From NCBI RefSeq assembly GCF_014217565.1, contig NZ_CP043661.1, positions 6,634,001 to 6,698,000 on the forward strand: a stretch of 64,000 nt of DNA. Direction: 5' to 3'. Shown piece after piece: positions 26,617 to 33,840 of this stretch. This stretch comes from Kribbella qitaiheensis (lineage in GTDB: Bacteria > Actinomycetota > Actinomycetes > Propionibacteriales > Kribbellaceae). Position 1 is the first letter of the stretch. Each line of letters opens with the position of its first letter. The position numbers and the translations under genes are program-made. The notes below the pieces were generated by a model. It saw nothing but the letters and a program-made list of their open reading frames with translations, was not told the origin of the DNA and searched no databases.

Positions 26617-27528
26617 TCAGACCAGTTGCCGGGCGGTGTCGTAGGCCCAGCTGACGGCTTCGGGGATATCGGTCACCGGGTAGCGGACCGCTGCGACCGT
26701 GCGGTTCGGTCCCGCGATGATGACGATGCGCTTCAGTCGCTCGTAGCCGCCGGCGCGGAAGGTCGGCAGGCGCAGCGCGGCGGCCAGTGTCAGGTCGGTG
26801 TCGGAGAGCAAGGTGTGAGGGATGTTCTCCAGCTCCGCAAACCTTTTCTGCTCATCCGGGCGCTGAGTGCTCACACCGTGTACTGCGATGCCGGCTGCGG
26901 CGAAGTCGGTCGCGCGCTCGGCGAACAACTTGTTCTCCAGCGTGCACCCCGCCGTACCGGCGATGTCGCTCCAGCCTTCCGGCAACGGCGATGGCCGCCC
27001 GGTCGCCGGATAGCCGAAGATCACCGTCGCGTTGTTGTCGGCAGCAACCACATCCCGCAGTACGGAATCCGAATTGGTTGCCGGTAGCAAGAGGTTTGCC
27101 GGAATCTGCCGTCCTACGAGCTCGTGGACGCGATGGGCCGGCGCTTCGTCCGCGGTATTGGTGCCGGTGAGCTCGCCATCGCCGAGCAGCCAGCGGTCGC
27201 CCCAGTCCTGCAGAGCGACGAGGACCGGCAGCAACGCGCGCCCTCGTGGCGTGAGGTGATACGAGTGCCGGGTCGGGCGCTCCTGGTACGCCGTGCGCTC
27301 GACGATGCCGCTGTCGAGCAGCCCGTTGAGGCGCTCGGTCAGCACCTTCCGGGAGATGTGCAGCGACTCGGCCAGCAGATCGAACCGATCGACCCCGCGA
27401 GCCAGGTCCCGGACGATCAACAGCTCCCAGCCGTCGCCGATCACGCCGAGGGACTGCGCGATCGCACAGTCCGGCTCGGGGGAGTAGCTGCTGCGCCGCA
27501 CAGGACTCTCCAATCGGGTTGCCACCAC
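26617..27528 (-). CDS. HxlR-type regulator fused to a peroxiredoxin-like domain
   Basis: Residues 15-115 are an HxlR winged helix (CAIAQSLGVIGDGWELLIVRDL, RPTRHSYHLTPRGRALLP). Residues ~135-300 look like a PrxQ/BCP peroxiredoxin: TAGCTLENKLFAERA with a candidate peroxidatic Cys195 in TxxC spacing, then GIAVHGVSTQ and LLSDTDLTLAAALRLPTF. The Pro usually seven residues before the Cys is replaced. Such a fusion would be a one-component redox sensor in which peroxide oxidises the second domain and changes DNA binding. The MFS gene is divergent with about 57 bases between starts and is the obvious target. Confidence 0.8.
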   Translation of the reverse strand: MVATRLESPVRRSSYSPEPDCAIAQSLGVIGDGWELLIVRDLARGVDRFDLLAESLHISRKVLTERLNGLLDSGIVERTAYQERPTRHSYHLTPRGRALLPVLVALQDWGDRWLLGDGELTGTNTADEAPAHRVHELVGRQIPANLLLPATNSDSVLRDVVAADNNATVIFGYPATGRPSPLPEGWSDIAGTAGCTLENKLFAERATDFAAAGIAVHGVSTQRPDEQKRFAELENIPHTLLSDTDLTLAAALRLPTFRAGGYERLKRIVIIAGPNRTVAAVRYPVTDIPEAVSWAYDTARQLV

Positions 27529-27585
27529 GCTATCCGGCCAAGTAAGTTTCTAAAAGGAACTCACTCGATATTTCTGGGAGTGTCG

Positions 27586-28770
27586 ATGCGCGGGTACTGG
27601 CGGCGAGTGGGGGAGTTGCCCGGGTGGTTGAAGGCGGTGATGCTCGGGCAACTGGTCAGTTCGGCCGGGGCGTTGGCGTGGATCTACCTGACGCTCTACC
27701 TGGTCCAGGACCGCGGGATGTCTGCGCAACGCGCCGGGCTGGCGGCTTCGGCGTACGGCGTGGGCCTGTTGCTCGGGAACCTCAGCGGTGGCTGGTTCGG
27801 CGACCGCTTCGGCCTGCGCACTGCAGCGGTGAGTAGCCAGCTCGCGTGGGTTGCCGCATGCCTCGCGATGCCCGCTGTCCCGACCAGCAGCCTCCCTGTC
27901 CTGGCCGCCGTCGCCGGACTCTGCGGAGGTGCTAGTAGGCCCAACCTGAGCGGCCTGGTCGCGACAGCGCTTCCCACTGAACGCCGCCGCGAGGGGATCG
28001 CCCTGTCGAGATCGGCGAGCAACGCCGGCTTCACCATCGGCCCACCGCTCGGCGGCTTACTGGCGGCGTACAACTTCTCTCTGGTCTTCGTACTCGACGC
28101 GGCGAGCAGCCTGGTACTTGCAGCTGTGGTTTGGCGCTATGTGCCGGCCGGTGTCCGCACTGTGAGTGCAGCGGCCTCGGGGTTGTGGCGAGCTCTCCTG
28201 CGCGACCGTTCCGTGCTGGTGCTGCTTGGCGCGATCGTGGTGGTCGACACCGTCTACCGCCAGCTCTACGCCACCTTGCCGCTCCTACTGCACGACACTG
28301 GTTCACCCGCGGTCGCGTACGGCGTACTGATCGGCCTGAGCTCGGTAGTCATCGTCGTACTGGAGGCACCGCTTGCTGTTCACCTCCGTAGCCACCACGC
28401 CCTACGGGTGATCTCTGCGGGCGTCCTGCTCGTCGGGCTCGGCTACGGCGCCCTGGGCGCTTGGCCGGTACTCGGGGGTGCCGTGATCGCGGCCGTGTTC
28501 ATAACTGCAGGCGAGATGCTCTACAAGCCGACAGCCACCGCCCACGTCGCTGACGCTGCACCGGAAGGAATGGTCGGACGCTACTCAAGCCTGTACGCCG
28601 CTGCTTCCATCAGCGGCATGTTCCTGGCCCCCGCCATCGGCGGCACTGTCTACCAATACGCGCCGCACCTCCTCTACCCAGGAGGCGCAGTACTGGCCAT
28701 CGCCGCCGCAGCCATCCTCTACGCCCGCCGAGAGCCGGCCGCTCTCCCCGAACCGGCTTCCCAGGTCTAG
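27586..28770 (+). CDS. MFS transporter
   Basis: A 394-residue permease with 11-12 hydrophobic helices and the motif-A-like GGWFGDRFGLRTA between helices 2 and 3. It begins MRGYWRRVGELPGWLK at ATG 27586, preceded by GGGAG. The DHA1-like architecture suggests export of small molecules. It is divergent from the HxlR-peroxiredoxin regulator and probably under its control. No substrate can be inferred. Confidence 0.85.
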   Translation: MRGYWRRVGELPGWLKAVMLGQLVSSAGALAWIYLTLYLVQDRGMSAQRAGLAASAYGVGLLLGNLSGGWFGDRFGLRTAAVSSQLAWVAACLAMPAVPTSSLPVLAAVAGLCGGASRPNLSGLVATALPTERRREGIALSRSASNAGFTIGPPLGGLLAAYNFSLVFVLDAASSLVLAAVVWRYVPAGVRTVSAAASGLWRALLRDRSVLVLLGAIVVVDTVYRQLYATLPLLLHDTGSPAVAYGVLIGLSSVVIVVLEAPLAVHLRSHHALRVISAGVLLVGLGYGALGAWPVLGGAVIAAVFITAGEMLYKPTATAHVADAAPEGMVGRYSSLYAAASISGMFLAPAIGGTVYQYAPHLLYPGGAVLAIAAAAILYARREPAALPEPASQV

Positions 28771-28809
28771 CTGGGCTCCCACCTGCCAGCGGCGCCCTAG
28801 TACCGGCTG

Positions 28810-29259
28810 TCAGTCAGGAAGGGGAGCTGGGCGGGCTTCCCAGCGGGTGGAGAGGACGACGGTGGTGCGGGTGCGGACCACGCCGTTGACGCGGCGCAGG
28901 CTGCCGACCACCGCCTCCAACTGCGTCACGTCGGGCACGCGGACCTTCACCACCAGTTCCTGGTCGCCCGCCACGAACCAGCAGTCCTCGACCGCCGGGA
29001 TCTCCCGGACCCCGTCGACGATGTCGTCGGTCTCCACGTCGTCGCGCTGGAACAGCCCGATCAGCGCGCTCGTCCCCAGCCCGACCTGCTCCGGCGCTAC
29101 AACGGCGCGGTAGCCGAGCAGTACGCCGCGGTCCTCCAGCCGCTTGACCCGCTCCTGGACGCTCGGCCCGGACAGGCCGACTACCCGCCCGAGCTCGGCC
29201 CAGCTGGACCGCCCGTTGGCCCGCAGAGCCTCGACCAGCTGCCGATCGATCGCATCCAT
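28810..29259 (-). CDS. Lrp/AsnC-family regulator
   Basis: The 149-residue protein has an N-terminal AsnC helix-turn-helix (MDAIDRQLVEALRANGRSSW, GLSGPSVQERVKRLEDRG) and a C-terminal RAM effector domain (VAGDQELVVKVRVPD). It is divergent from a 42-codon gene with a near-consensus promoter, so it may regulate that gene. The effector, often an amino acid, is not evident. Confidence 0.88.
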   Translation of the reverse strand: MDAIDRQLVEALRANGRSSWAELGRVVGLSGPSVQERVKRLEDRGVLLGYRAVVAPEQVGLGTSALIGLFQRDDVETDDIVDGVREIPAVEDCWFVAGDQELVVKVRVPDVTQLEAVVGSLRRVNGVVRTRTTVVLSTRWEARPAPLPD

Positions 29260-29323
29260 CCGGGGTTGCTCCTTCGTTCACCAGAGATTCGTAGGGAGAT
29301 CCGCTGATCTGCCTTTAATTCGT

Positions 29324-29352
29324 TTGTGTAGAGACTCTTCTTATCGTATAAT
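29324..29352 (+). promoter_or_regulatory. Near-consensus sigma-A promoter
   Basis: TTGTGT (29324-29329), a 17-base spacer and a perfect TATAAT (29347-29352) lie about 55 bases before the 42-codon gene. Such a close match is unusual in this high-GC DNA and implies strong or tightly repressed transcription. Confidence 0.65.
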
Positions 29353-29407
29353 TCAAGTGCCGGGGCCCACCAGCACCGACATCCACCACAGACCTTGCGA
29401 AGGAATC

Positions 29408-29536
29408 ATGATCACCCCTGAAGTTGCCCGTGCCCACATCGACGAGATGCACCGTGTCGCCGCCATGCACCAGCGTGCGGCTGCTGTGCCCTCCGCATGG
29501 CGCCGGCTGCTGACCCGCTACATCCGGCACAGCTGA
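29408..29536 (+). CDS. 42-residue small basic protein
   Basis: An ATG at 29408 with AAGGA three bases upstream opens a 42-codon frame (MITPEVARAHIDEMHRVAAM... ending RYIRHS). The helix is amphipathic, rich in His, Ala and Arg. A near-consensus promoter precedes it and the Lrp gene is divergent. I do not recognise the family, although similar short His/Ala/Arg proteins with weak annotation occur in actinobacteria. The combination of promoter, ribosome site and codon use argues for a real gene. Confidence 0.6.
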   Translation: MITPEVARAHIDEMHRVAAMHQRAAAVPSAWRRLLTRYIRHS

Positions 29537-29635
29537 CCCACCTCCCGCGCGACCGGCCGGCTCGCCGCCCCACCAGGGGCGGCCAGTGCCCACCGGTCGC
29601 GCTCTTGTATCCCGGCAGGAGATAGGCTTCGCCTC

Positions 29636-29794
29636 ATGTCTACGTTGCTCCTGCCGCAGTTGGCGGCTGTCGAAGAGGCCGCCGGCGAGGCGTCACACAT
29701 CTCGCCCTGGTGGTACGGCGGGTTCGCCCTGTTCGTGCTGGTCTCGCTGCTGCTAGTCACCGTGATCCTGGGTAAGGGCCGGCCGCACAGCTGA
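29636..29794 (+). CDS. 52-residue single-pass membrane protein upstream of nadD
   Basis: An ATG at 29636 opens a 52-codon frame with one membrane helix (GGFALFVLVSLLLVTVIL, about residues 28-45) after an acidic N-terminus (AAVEEAAGEASHISPWWY) and a short basic end (GKGRPHS). The predicted topology is N-out or N-in single pass. It ends 21 bases before nadD and small membrane genes in this position are common in actinobacteria. The function is unknown. Confidence 0.75.
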   Translation: MSTLLLPQLAAVEEAAGEASHISPWWYGGFALFVLVSLLLVTVILGKGRPHS

Positions 29795-29815
29795 GCGGCT
29801 GAGCGGCTGAACACG

Positions 29816-30433
29816 ATGGTGGATTCCGGGGTACGGCCTGGCCGCAGGGTCGGGGTGATGGGCGGTACCTTCGACCCCATCCACCATGGCCACCTGGTGG
29901 CAGCGAGCGAAGTACAGGCGTACTTCGATCTGGACGAGGTCGTCTTCGTCCCGACCGGGCAGCCGTGGCAGAAGCTCGACCGTGAGGTCTCGCCCGCCGA
30001 GGACCGGTATCTGATGACGGTGATCGCCACCGCCTCGAATCCGCGGTTCTCGGTCAGCCGGGTCGACATCGACCGGCCCGGGCCGACGTACACGATCGAC
30101 ACCCTGCGGGACCTGTCCGGACTGTTCCCCGATGCCGAGCTCTTCTTCATCACCGGCGCCGACGCGCTCGCCCAGATCCTCACCTGGCGGGACGTGGACG
30201 AGATGTTCAAGCTCGCCCAGTTCGTCGGCTGTACCAGGCCCGGTACGGAGTCGCTCGAGCTGCCGCTCGACAAACTGCCGCCCGACCGGGTGACGCTGCT
30301 CGAAGTACCGGCGCTGGCGATCTCGTCCACCGAGTGCCGTCGGCGGGTCGCGAAAGGCAACCCGACCTGGTACTTGGTGCCGGACGGGATCGTCCAGTAC
30401 ATCGCCAAGCGCGACCTCTACACCAACCATTAG
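29816..30433 (+). CDS. nadD: Nicotinate-nucleotide adenylyltransferase
   Basis: NadD makes deamido-NAD from nicotinate mononucleotide and ATP, an essential step of NAD synthesis. The 205-residue protein has the nucleotidyltransferase motif GGTFDPIHHGHL and the C-terminal ISSTECRRRV. The ORF start at GTG/ATG 29816 leaves a short leader before RVGVMGGTFDP. It is the first of the nadD-rsfS-phosphatase cluster. Confidence 0.95.
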   Translation: MVDSGVRPGRRVGVMGGTFDPIHHGHLVAASEVQAYFDLDEVVFVPTGQPWQKLDREVSPAEDRYLMTVIATASNPRFSVSRVDIDRPGPTYTIDTLRDLSGLFPDAELFFITGADALAQILTWRDVDEMFKLAQFVGCTRPGTESLELPLDKLPPDRVTLLEVPALAISSTECRRRVAKGNPTWYLVPDGIVQYIAKRDLYTNH

Positions 30434-30447
30434 TAAGTAAGGAACAC

Positions 30448-30975
30448 ATGCCTGCCACCGAACGCGTCGTCGAGCTGCTCAAGGCAGCAGCCGAGGCGGC
30501 CCACGACAAGAAGGCCGAGAACGTTCTCGCGTTCGACGTCTCCGAGCAGCTCGCCATCACCGACGCGTTCCTGGTCGCCTCCGCGTCCAACGACCGTCAG
30601 GTCCGCGCGATCGTCGACGCGATCGAGGAGAAGCTCCGGGTCGACTTCGACGCCAAGCCGGTACGCCGGGAGGGCGCTCGCGAAGGTCGCTGGGTGCTGC
30701 TCGACTACCTCGAGGTCGTCATCCACGTCCAGCACGACGAGGAGCGCAACTTCTACTCCCTCGAGCGGCTCTGGCGCGACTGCCCACTGATCCCGATCCC
30801 GGGCCCCGACGGCAAGATCCCGGAGCCCGCGCCGGTCCAGCCGCGCTCGGGCGAGGAGGATGTCCCCGCCCTTGGATCCGACGAGGCATCGGTAGCTGAC
30901 GACGCGGCGGCCGCCGAAGCCGGCTCGCTCGAGGCAGACGCCCAGGTCGCCGCCCCCTCGGCACCGGCCGAATGA
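30448..30975 (+). CDS. rsfS: Ribosome silencing factor RsfS
   Basis: RsfS binds ribosomal protein uL14 and blocks subunit joining when nutrients are scarce. The 175-residue protein has the family core VLAFDVSEQLAITDAFLVA, EGRWVLLDYLEVVIHV and FYSLERLWRDCPLI, followed by a ~50-residue acidic Ala/Glu-rich tail that most homologs lack or vary. ATG 30448 follows AAGGAA. Its stop overlaps the next start by four bases (ATGA). Confidence 0.94.
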   Translation: MPATERVVELLKAAAEAAHDKKAENVLAFDVSEQLAITDAFLVASASNDRQVRAIVDAIEEKLRVDFDAKPVRREGAREGRWVLLDYLEVVIHVQHDEERNFYSLERLWRDCPLIPIPGPDGKIPEPAPVQPRSGEEDVPALGSDEASVADDAAAAEAGSLEADAQVAAPSAPAE

Positions 30976-31616
30976 CCGCGGGCCGGCTGATCGTCTGGCG
31001 ACACGGCCGGACCGAGTGGAACCTGCAGGACAAGATCCAGGGCCAGGCCGACATCCCACTGGATGATGTCGGCCTCGCCCAGGCACGGGCAGCCGCGGCC
31101 CGGCTCGCCTCCTTGGCGCCGACCCGCCTCTTCTCCAGCGACCTCAAGCGCGCCGCCGCCACCGCCGGTGAGCTGGCCGCGCTGACCGGCCTCAAGGTCG
31201 AGTACGACGAGGCCCTGCGCGAGATCAACGTCGACGACTGGGCAGGCATGACGATGGAGGAGCTGGCGGCCCTCAACCCCGAAGCCGCCGCCCGCATCCG
31301 TTCCGGCGAACCCCAACGCCGCGGCACCGCCGGCGAAACCGTAGAAGAAGTAGCCGCCCGCTTCGCCCCAGCCCTCCAACGAGCCGTAGAACACGCGGAG
31401 TCCTCCGACACGGTGGTCGTGGCCACCCACGGCCTAGCAGCCCGCGTAGGCATCTGCCTCTTCCTAGGCATCCCCAAGCCCCACTGGCCCGCTTTCGGCG
31501 GCCTCTCCAACTGCAACTGGGTCTCGCTCCTCCCCGGCCGCTCCGGCTGGCGCATAGAAGAATGGAACGCCGGCTCCCTCCCCGAACCAGTCCTAAGCGA
31601 CGACCCCCAACGCTGA
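30972..31616 (+). CDS. Histidine phosphatase (phosphoglycerate-mutase-like)
   Basis: The 214-residue protein has the catalytic RHGRTEWN at its start, the second His in VVATHGLAARVG, and the phosphate-binding Arg pair (FSSDLKRAAATA). It sits directly after rsfS with a four-base overlap. In mycobacteria the equivalent gene encodes glucosyl-3-phosphoglycerate phosphatase, so this is a plausible role, but generic 2-histidine phosphatases look alike. Confidence 0.85.
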   Translation: MTAGRLIVWRHGRTEWNLQDKIQGQADIPLDDVGLAQARAAAARLASLAPTRLFSSDLKRAAATAGELAALTGLKVEYDEALREINVDDWAGMTMEELAALNPEAAARIRSGEPQRRGTAGETVEEVAARFAPALQRAVEHAESSDTVVVATHGLAARVGICLFLGIPKPHWPAFGGLSNCNWVSLLPGRSGWRIEEWNAGSLPEPVLSDDPQR

Positions 31617-31705
31617 CCCACCAGCCGTCGCGAACCTCTTCCACACCACGGAACCGCAACCCTACCCCCACCCCCGGCGCCATCTCCCCACACCGCGCCC
31701 CCGGA

Positions 31706-31950
31706 CCTTGTACAACGACCCCCAACCACGCACGGCGAACTGGCATGCACCTCGTACGACGAACCGCGACCTCGTGCGATGAACCGAGCCTTGTACGACA
31801 GGCCGAACCGGCACCTCGTACTACGGGCCCCGCCGCTCGTACTGCGGACGTCGGGCCTCTCGCCGCACCTCGTACTACGAACCCCGCCGCTCGTACTGCG
31901 GACGTCGGGTCTCGCGCCGCACCCGCGCCCCCGCCTCGTACTGCGAACCC
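31706..31950. repeat. Degenerate CTCGTAC direct repeats with a 54-bp tandem duplication
   Basis: About nine copies of a unit like CTCGTACTACGAACC or CTCGTACTGCGGAC occur near 31706, 31750, 31770, 31789, 31814, 31836, 31868, 31890 and 31934. The pair at 31814 and 31836 recurs at 31868 and 31890, exactly 54 bases on, marking a recent tandem duplication. I see no credible gene in 31617-32094; the region lies between the phosphatase gene and tRNA-Ala. Confidence 0.7.
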
Positions 31951-32094
31951 GCGCTGACCTATCACCCCACGCCCCACCCACACCGCTCCAACCCACTCCT
32001 CTCACCCGTGCTCTTCCTCACCTCCCTCCCCACCCCGCCGATTTTTCTTTGCAGCCCCCCATCCGCTAAACTTCCGGAGTCCGCAAGACACCGC

Positions 32095-32167
32095 GGGGCT
32101 TTGGCGCAGTTGGTAGCGCGCTTCCATGGCATGGAAGAGGTCAGGGGTTCGAATCCCCTAAGCTCCA
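32095..32167 (+). tRNA. tRNA-Ala (anticodon GGC)
   Basis: The 73-base gene folds as a cloverleaf. The acceptor stem is GGGGCTT with AAGCTCC (one G-U pair), the anticodon stem is CTTCC/GGAAG around loop ATGGCAT (anticodon GGC), and the T-arm is GGGGTTCGAATCCCC. The 3' CCA is not encoded. It is a typical integration target, and remnants lie downstream, but the integrative element nearby uses another site. Confidence 0.95.
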
Positions 32168-32474
32168 CAAGCAGTATCCGCAGGTCAGGAGGCAGTCCCG
32201 CCCCTGATCTGTTTTGGTTTCTGGAGCCCGTGGGAGAGAATCGGTCGCCTCCCACCATCTTGGCAGCTAGCGAAGCAGCCTCTGCTTGAGCCTTCTCGAT
32301 GGTGGTCTTGATGACGGGTACCCAGGCAAGAAGCTTCTGCCGCTCATCCTCCTCCAGGGCAAGGACCGAGCTACCCAATGTCCGACTGTGGCCGACTGCA
32401 CCCGTCTGCCGGTGGGTTCCCGCATCGCCCCGCTCGCAATCATGGAAGGCACGGCCCGGCACGGCACGCGTCAA
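32168..32474 (-). pseudogene. Possible gene remnant abutting tRNA-Ala
   Basis: The minus frame reads SVLALEEDERQKLLAWVPVI followed by KTTIEKAQAEAASLAAKMV (about 32270-32395), a plausible helical protein segment with good codon use. No start or recognisable domain precedes it and the frame runs into the tRNA. It could be debris of an older tRNA-integrated element. The rest of 32168-32600 holds only an 8-bp hairpin (CGCTTGAC/GTCAAGCG, 32574-32597). Confidence 0.3.
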
Positions 32475-32600
32475 GGGCGCCTACGGCGTCCCTTCGGGAT
32501 CTCCGACCCTTGACCCGCGCGCACCGAACTTAAGGTCGGCAGCTATCAGGGCGATGCGGGACGACTGCCCGCGCGCTTGACACGTGACCGTCAAGCGCCG

Positions 32601-33179
32601 TTAACCCTGGGTCGCGTTCAGCTTCTCGCTACAACGAAGACCCGCCACGACGATGGCACCTGCGGCTGAGACGAACACAACGGCAAACCATCCTATGGCC
32701 CGGATCACCGAATCGTTGGCTTCGATCGCCTGAGTGGAGAACAGCGACAGGACGACGCCCAGAGTCGTGAAGCTAACCGCGGCCCGGGGCACGACCTCGG
32801 CTGCCTTGGGCTGCCGTGTCACGAGGTAGCGCGCCAACCACTGGAACGGCATGGTAGTTCCAATCGCTACGAACGCCGCCGTCGCCCCGAACGCAAGGTA
32901 GGCAGGAGCGTCAAGAACGACGGCCATTACCCCAATGACAACCGCGCCGATCACACCAACAATGAGAACCCAGCATCTTCTGAGGCACAGCGCAGACAGT
33001 ACGTGGAATCCCGACATGCCGCCAAGATCGCATCGCGAGGGGTGCTCAACAGCATTTGCATCCGGCGACGCGTCGATCCGAATTGTTCGTGCCGACCGCC
33101 GTGGTTCGTATCTGGCCATCGAGGAGAGCGCCAGCAGGACTGCCCACCAAGCCAGGAGCGGGTGCAATGGCTCTGTCAT
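32601..33179 (-). CDS. Hypothetical multi-pass membrane protein
   Basis: From the ATG at 33179 the 192-residue product has four or five hydrophobic segments (LLAWWAVLLALSSMA, VLIVGVIGAVVIGVMAVV, YLAFGATAAFVAIGTTM, AVSFTTLGVVLSLFS, WFAVVFVSAAGAIVVAGL). The open frame extends to 33338 but the first 53 residues lack coding character. No ribosome site is clear, so the start is uncertain. I do not recognise the family. Base composition is lower in GC than its neighbours, suggesting acquired DNA beside the tRNA. Confidence 0.6.
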   Translation of the reverse strand: MTEPLHPLLAWWAVLLALSSMARYEPRRSARTIRIDASPDANAVEHPSRCDLGGMSGFHVLSALCLRRCWVLIVGVIGAVVIGVMAVVLDAPAYLAFGATAAFVAIGTTMPFQWLARYLVTRQPKAAEVVPRAAVSFTTLGVVLSLFSTQAIEANDSVIRAIGWFAVVFVSAAGAIVVAGLRCSEKLNATQG

Positions 33180-33573
33180 TGACCCAACCGTGGGAAATGC
33201 CCACCAGTCTTCGGATCCTCGACACCGCGTTGCTCGGTAGGTTCTCACAGGAACTCCACGCAATGGTGAATCTTCGTCGGCGAACGGCCAGCGCAACGGG
33301 AAATACCAGGAGTTGTTGTCTCCGCTCCCCAGTCCCATGCCGGCCCAGAGCGCCGATTCGGCGTGCCGTTCCGCGTCGTTCGACGAGACCTGCCACTCGA
33401 CCGAAGGCGGCCGTTCGCCGCGCGTGGTGAGGAACTCTTTAACCGCATCCCCTGCACTCGGGCGCGAGCCGCGGCGGAGGAGCGGCGGATAGGGGTGTGG
33501 GTGGGAGCGCCGGAGCGGGAGTGAGGGAGGAACGAGCGCGCAGGCGCGTGGGTGGCTCTCCCCCGCAGTACAC

Positions 33574-33614
33574 GTGTCAGGAGCCGTGTCAGCGGCGTGT
33601 CAGGGCTGTGTCTG
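33574..33614 (+). promoter_or_regulatory. Heptamer direct repeats before drrA (candidate BTAD/SARP-type operator)
   Basis: GTGTCAG occurs at 33574, 33586 and 33597, with GTGTCTG at 33608, a period of 12, 11 and 11 bases. Regulators with a BTAD/winged-helix N-terminus typically bind heptamers at 11-bp period upstream of the -10. A gene for such a regulator lies convergent to drrB at 43128-46260. The last repeat ends 22 bases before the drrA ATG and no ribosome site is visible, so the transcript may be leaderless. Confidence 0.6.
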
Positions 33615-33636
33615 GGGCGGCGCTGAAGCTAGCGGC

Positions 33637-33773
33637 ATGAGAGATTTTGCGATTGAGGTTTCAGGGCTGCGGAAGGCCTATGGGGACAAGGTGGTCCTCG
33701 ACGGCATCGATCTGAAGGTTCCGGCGGGCACGGTGTTTTCGCTGCTCGGCCCGAACGGAGCGGGTAAGACGAC
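33637..33773 (+). pseudogene. drrA 5' fragment: N-terminus of DrrA-type ABC ATPase, split by the element
   Basis: ATG 33637 begins MRDFAIEVSGLRKAYGDKVV and reaches the Walker A motif LLGPNGAGKTTT, where the gene is cut. As it stands, the frame goes on five codons into the element and stops at 33792. Joined at the shared GAC to 41600, it restores an uninterrupted 311-residue ATPase. The fragment cannot hydrolyse ATP by itself, since it lacks the signature, Walker B and switch His. Confidence 0.9.
33771..33773. other. Left attachment junction (attL core GAC)
   Basis: The trinucleotide GAC here is shared with 41597-41599. Joining upstream sequence through it to 41600 recreates the codons AAG ACG ACT ACG GTG (K-T-T-T-V) of a canonical Walker A. 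A shift by one more GAC would give four Thr, so the exact crossover is ambiguous by three bases. A very short shared core is usual for large serine recombinases. Confidence 0.75.
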
Positions 33774-33840
33774 GACTGTCCACTTTCGGTAGACGCTCCC
33801 TTCCGTGTCCTAGTCTTCGAGGTACGGGAGGTTGAGCGAG

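Noticed and set aside
31706..31950. CRISPR array
   Set aside because: Units are degenerate, spacers are too short and unequal, and no cas genes are present.
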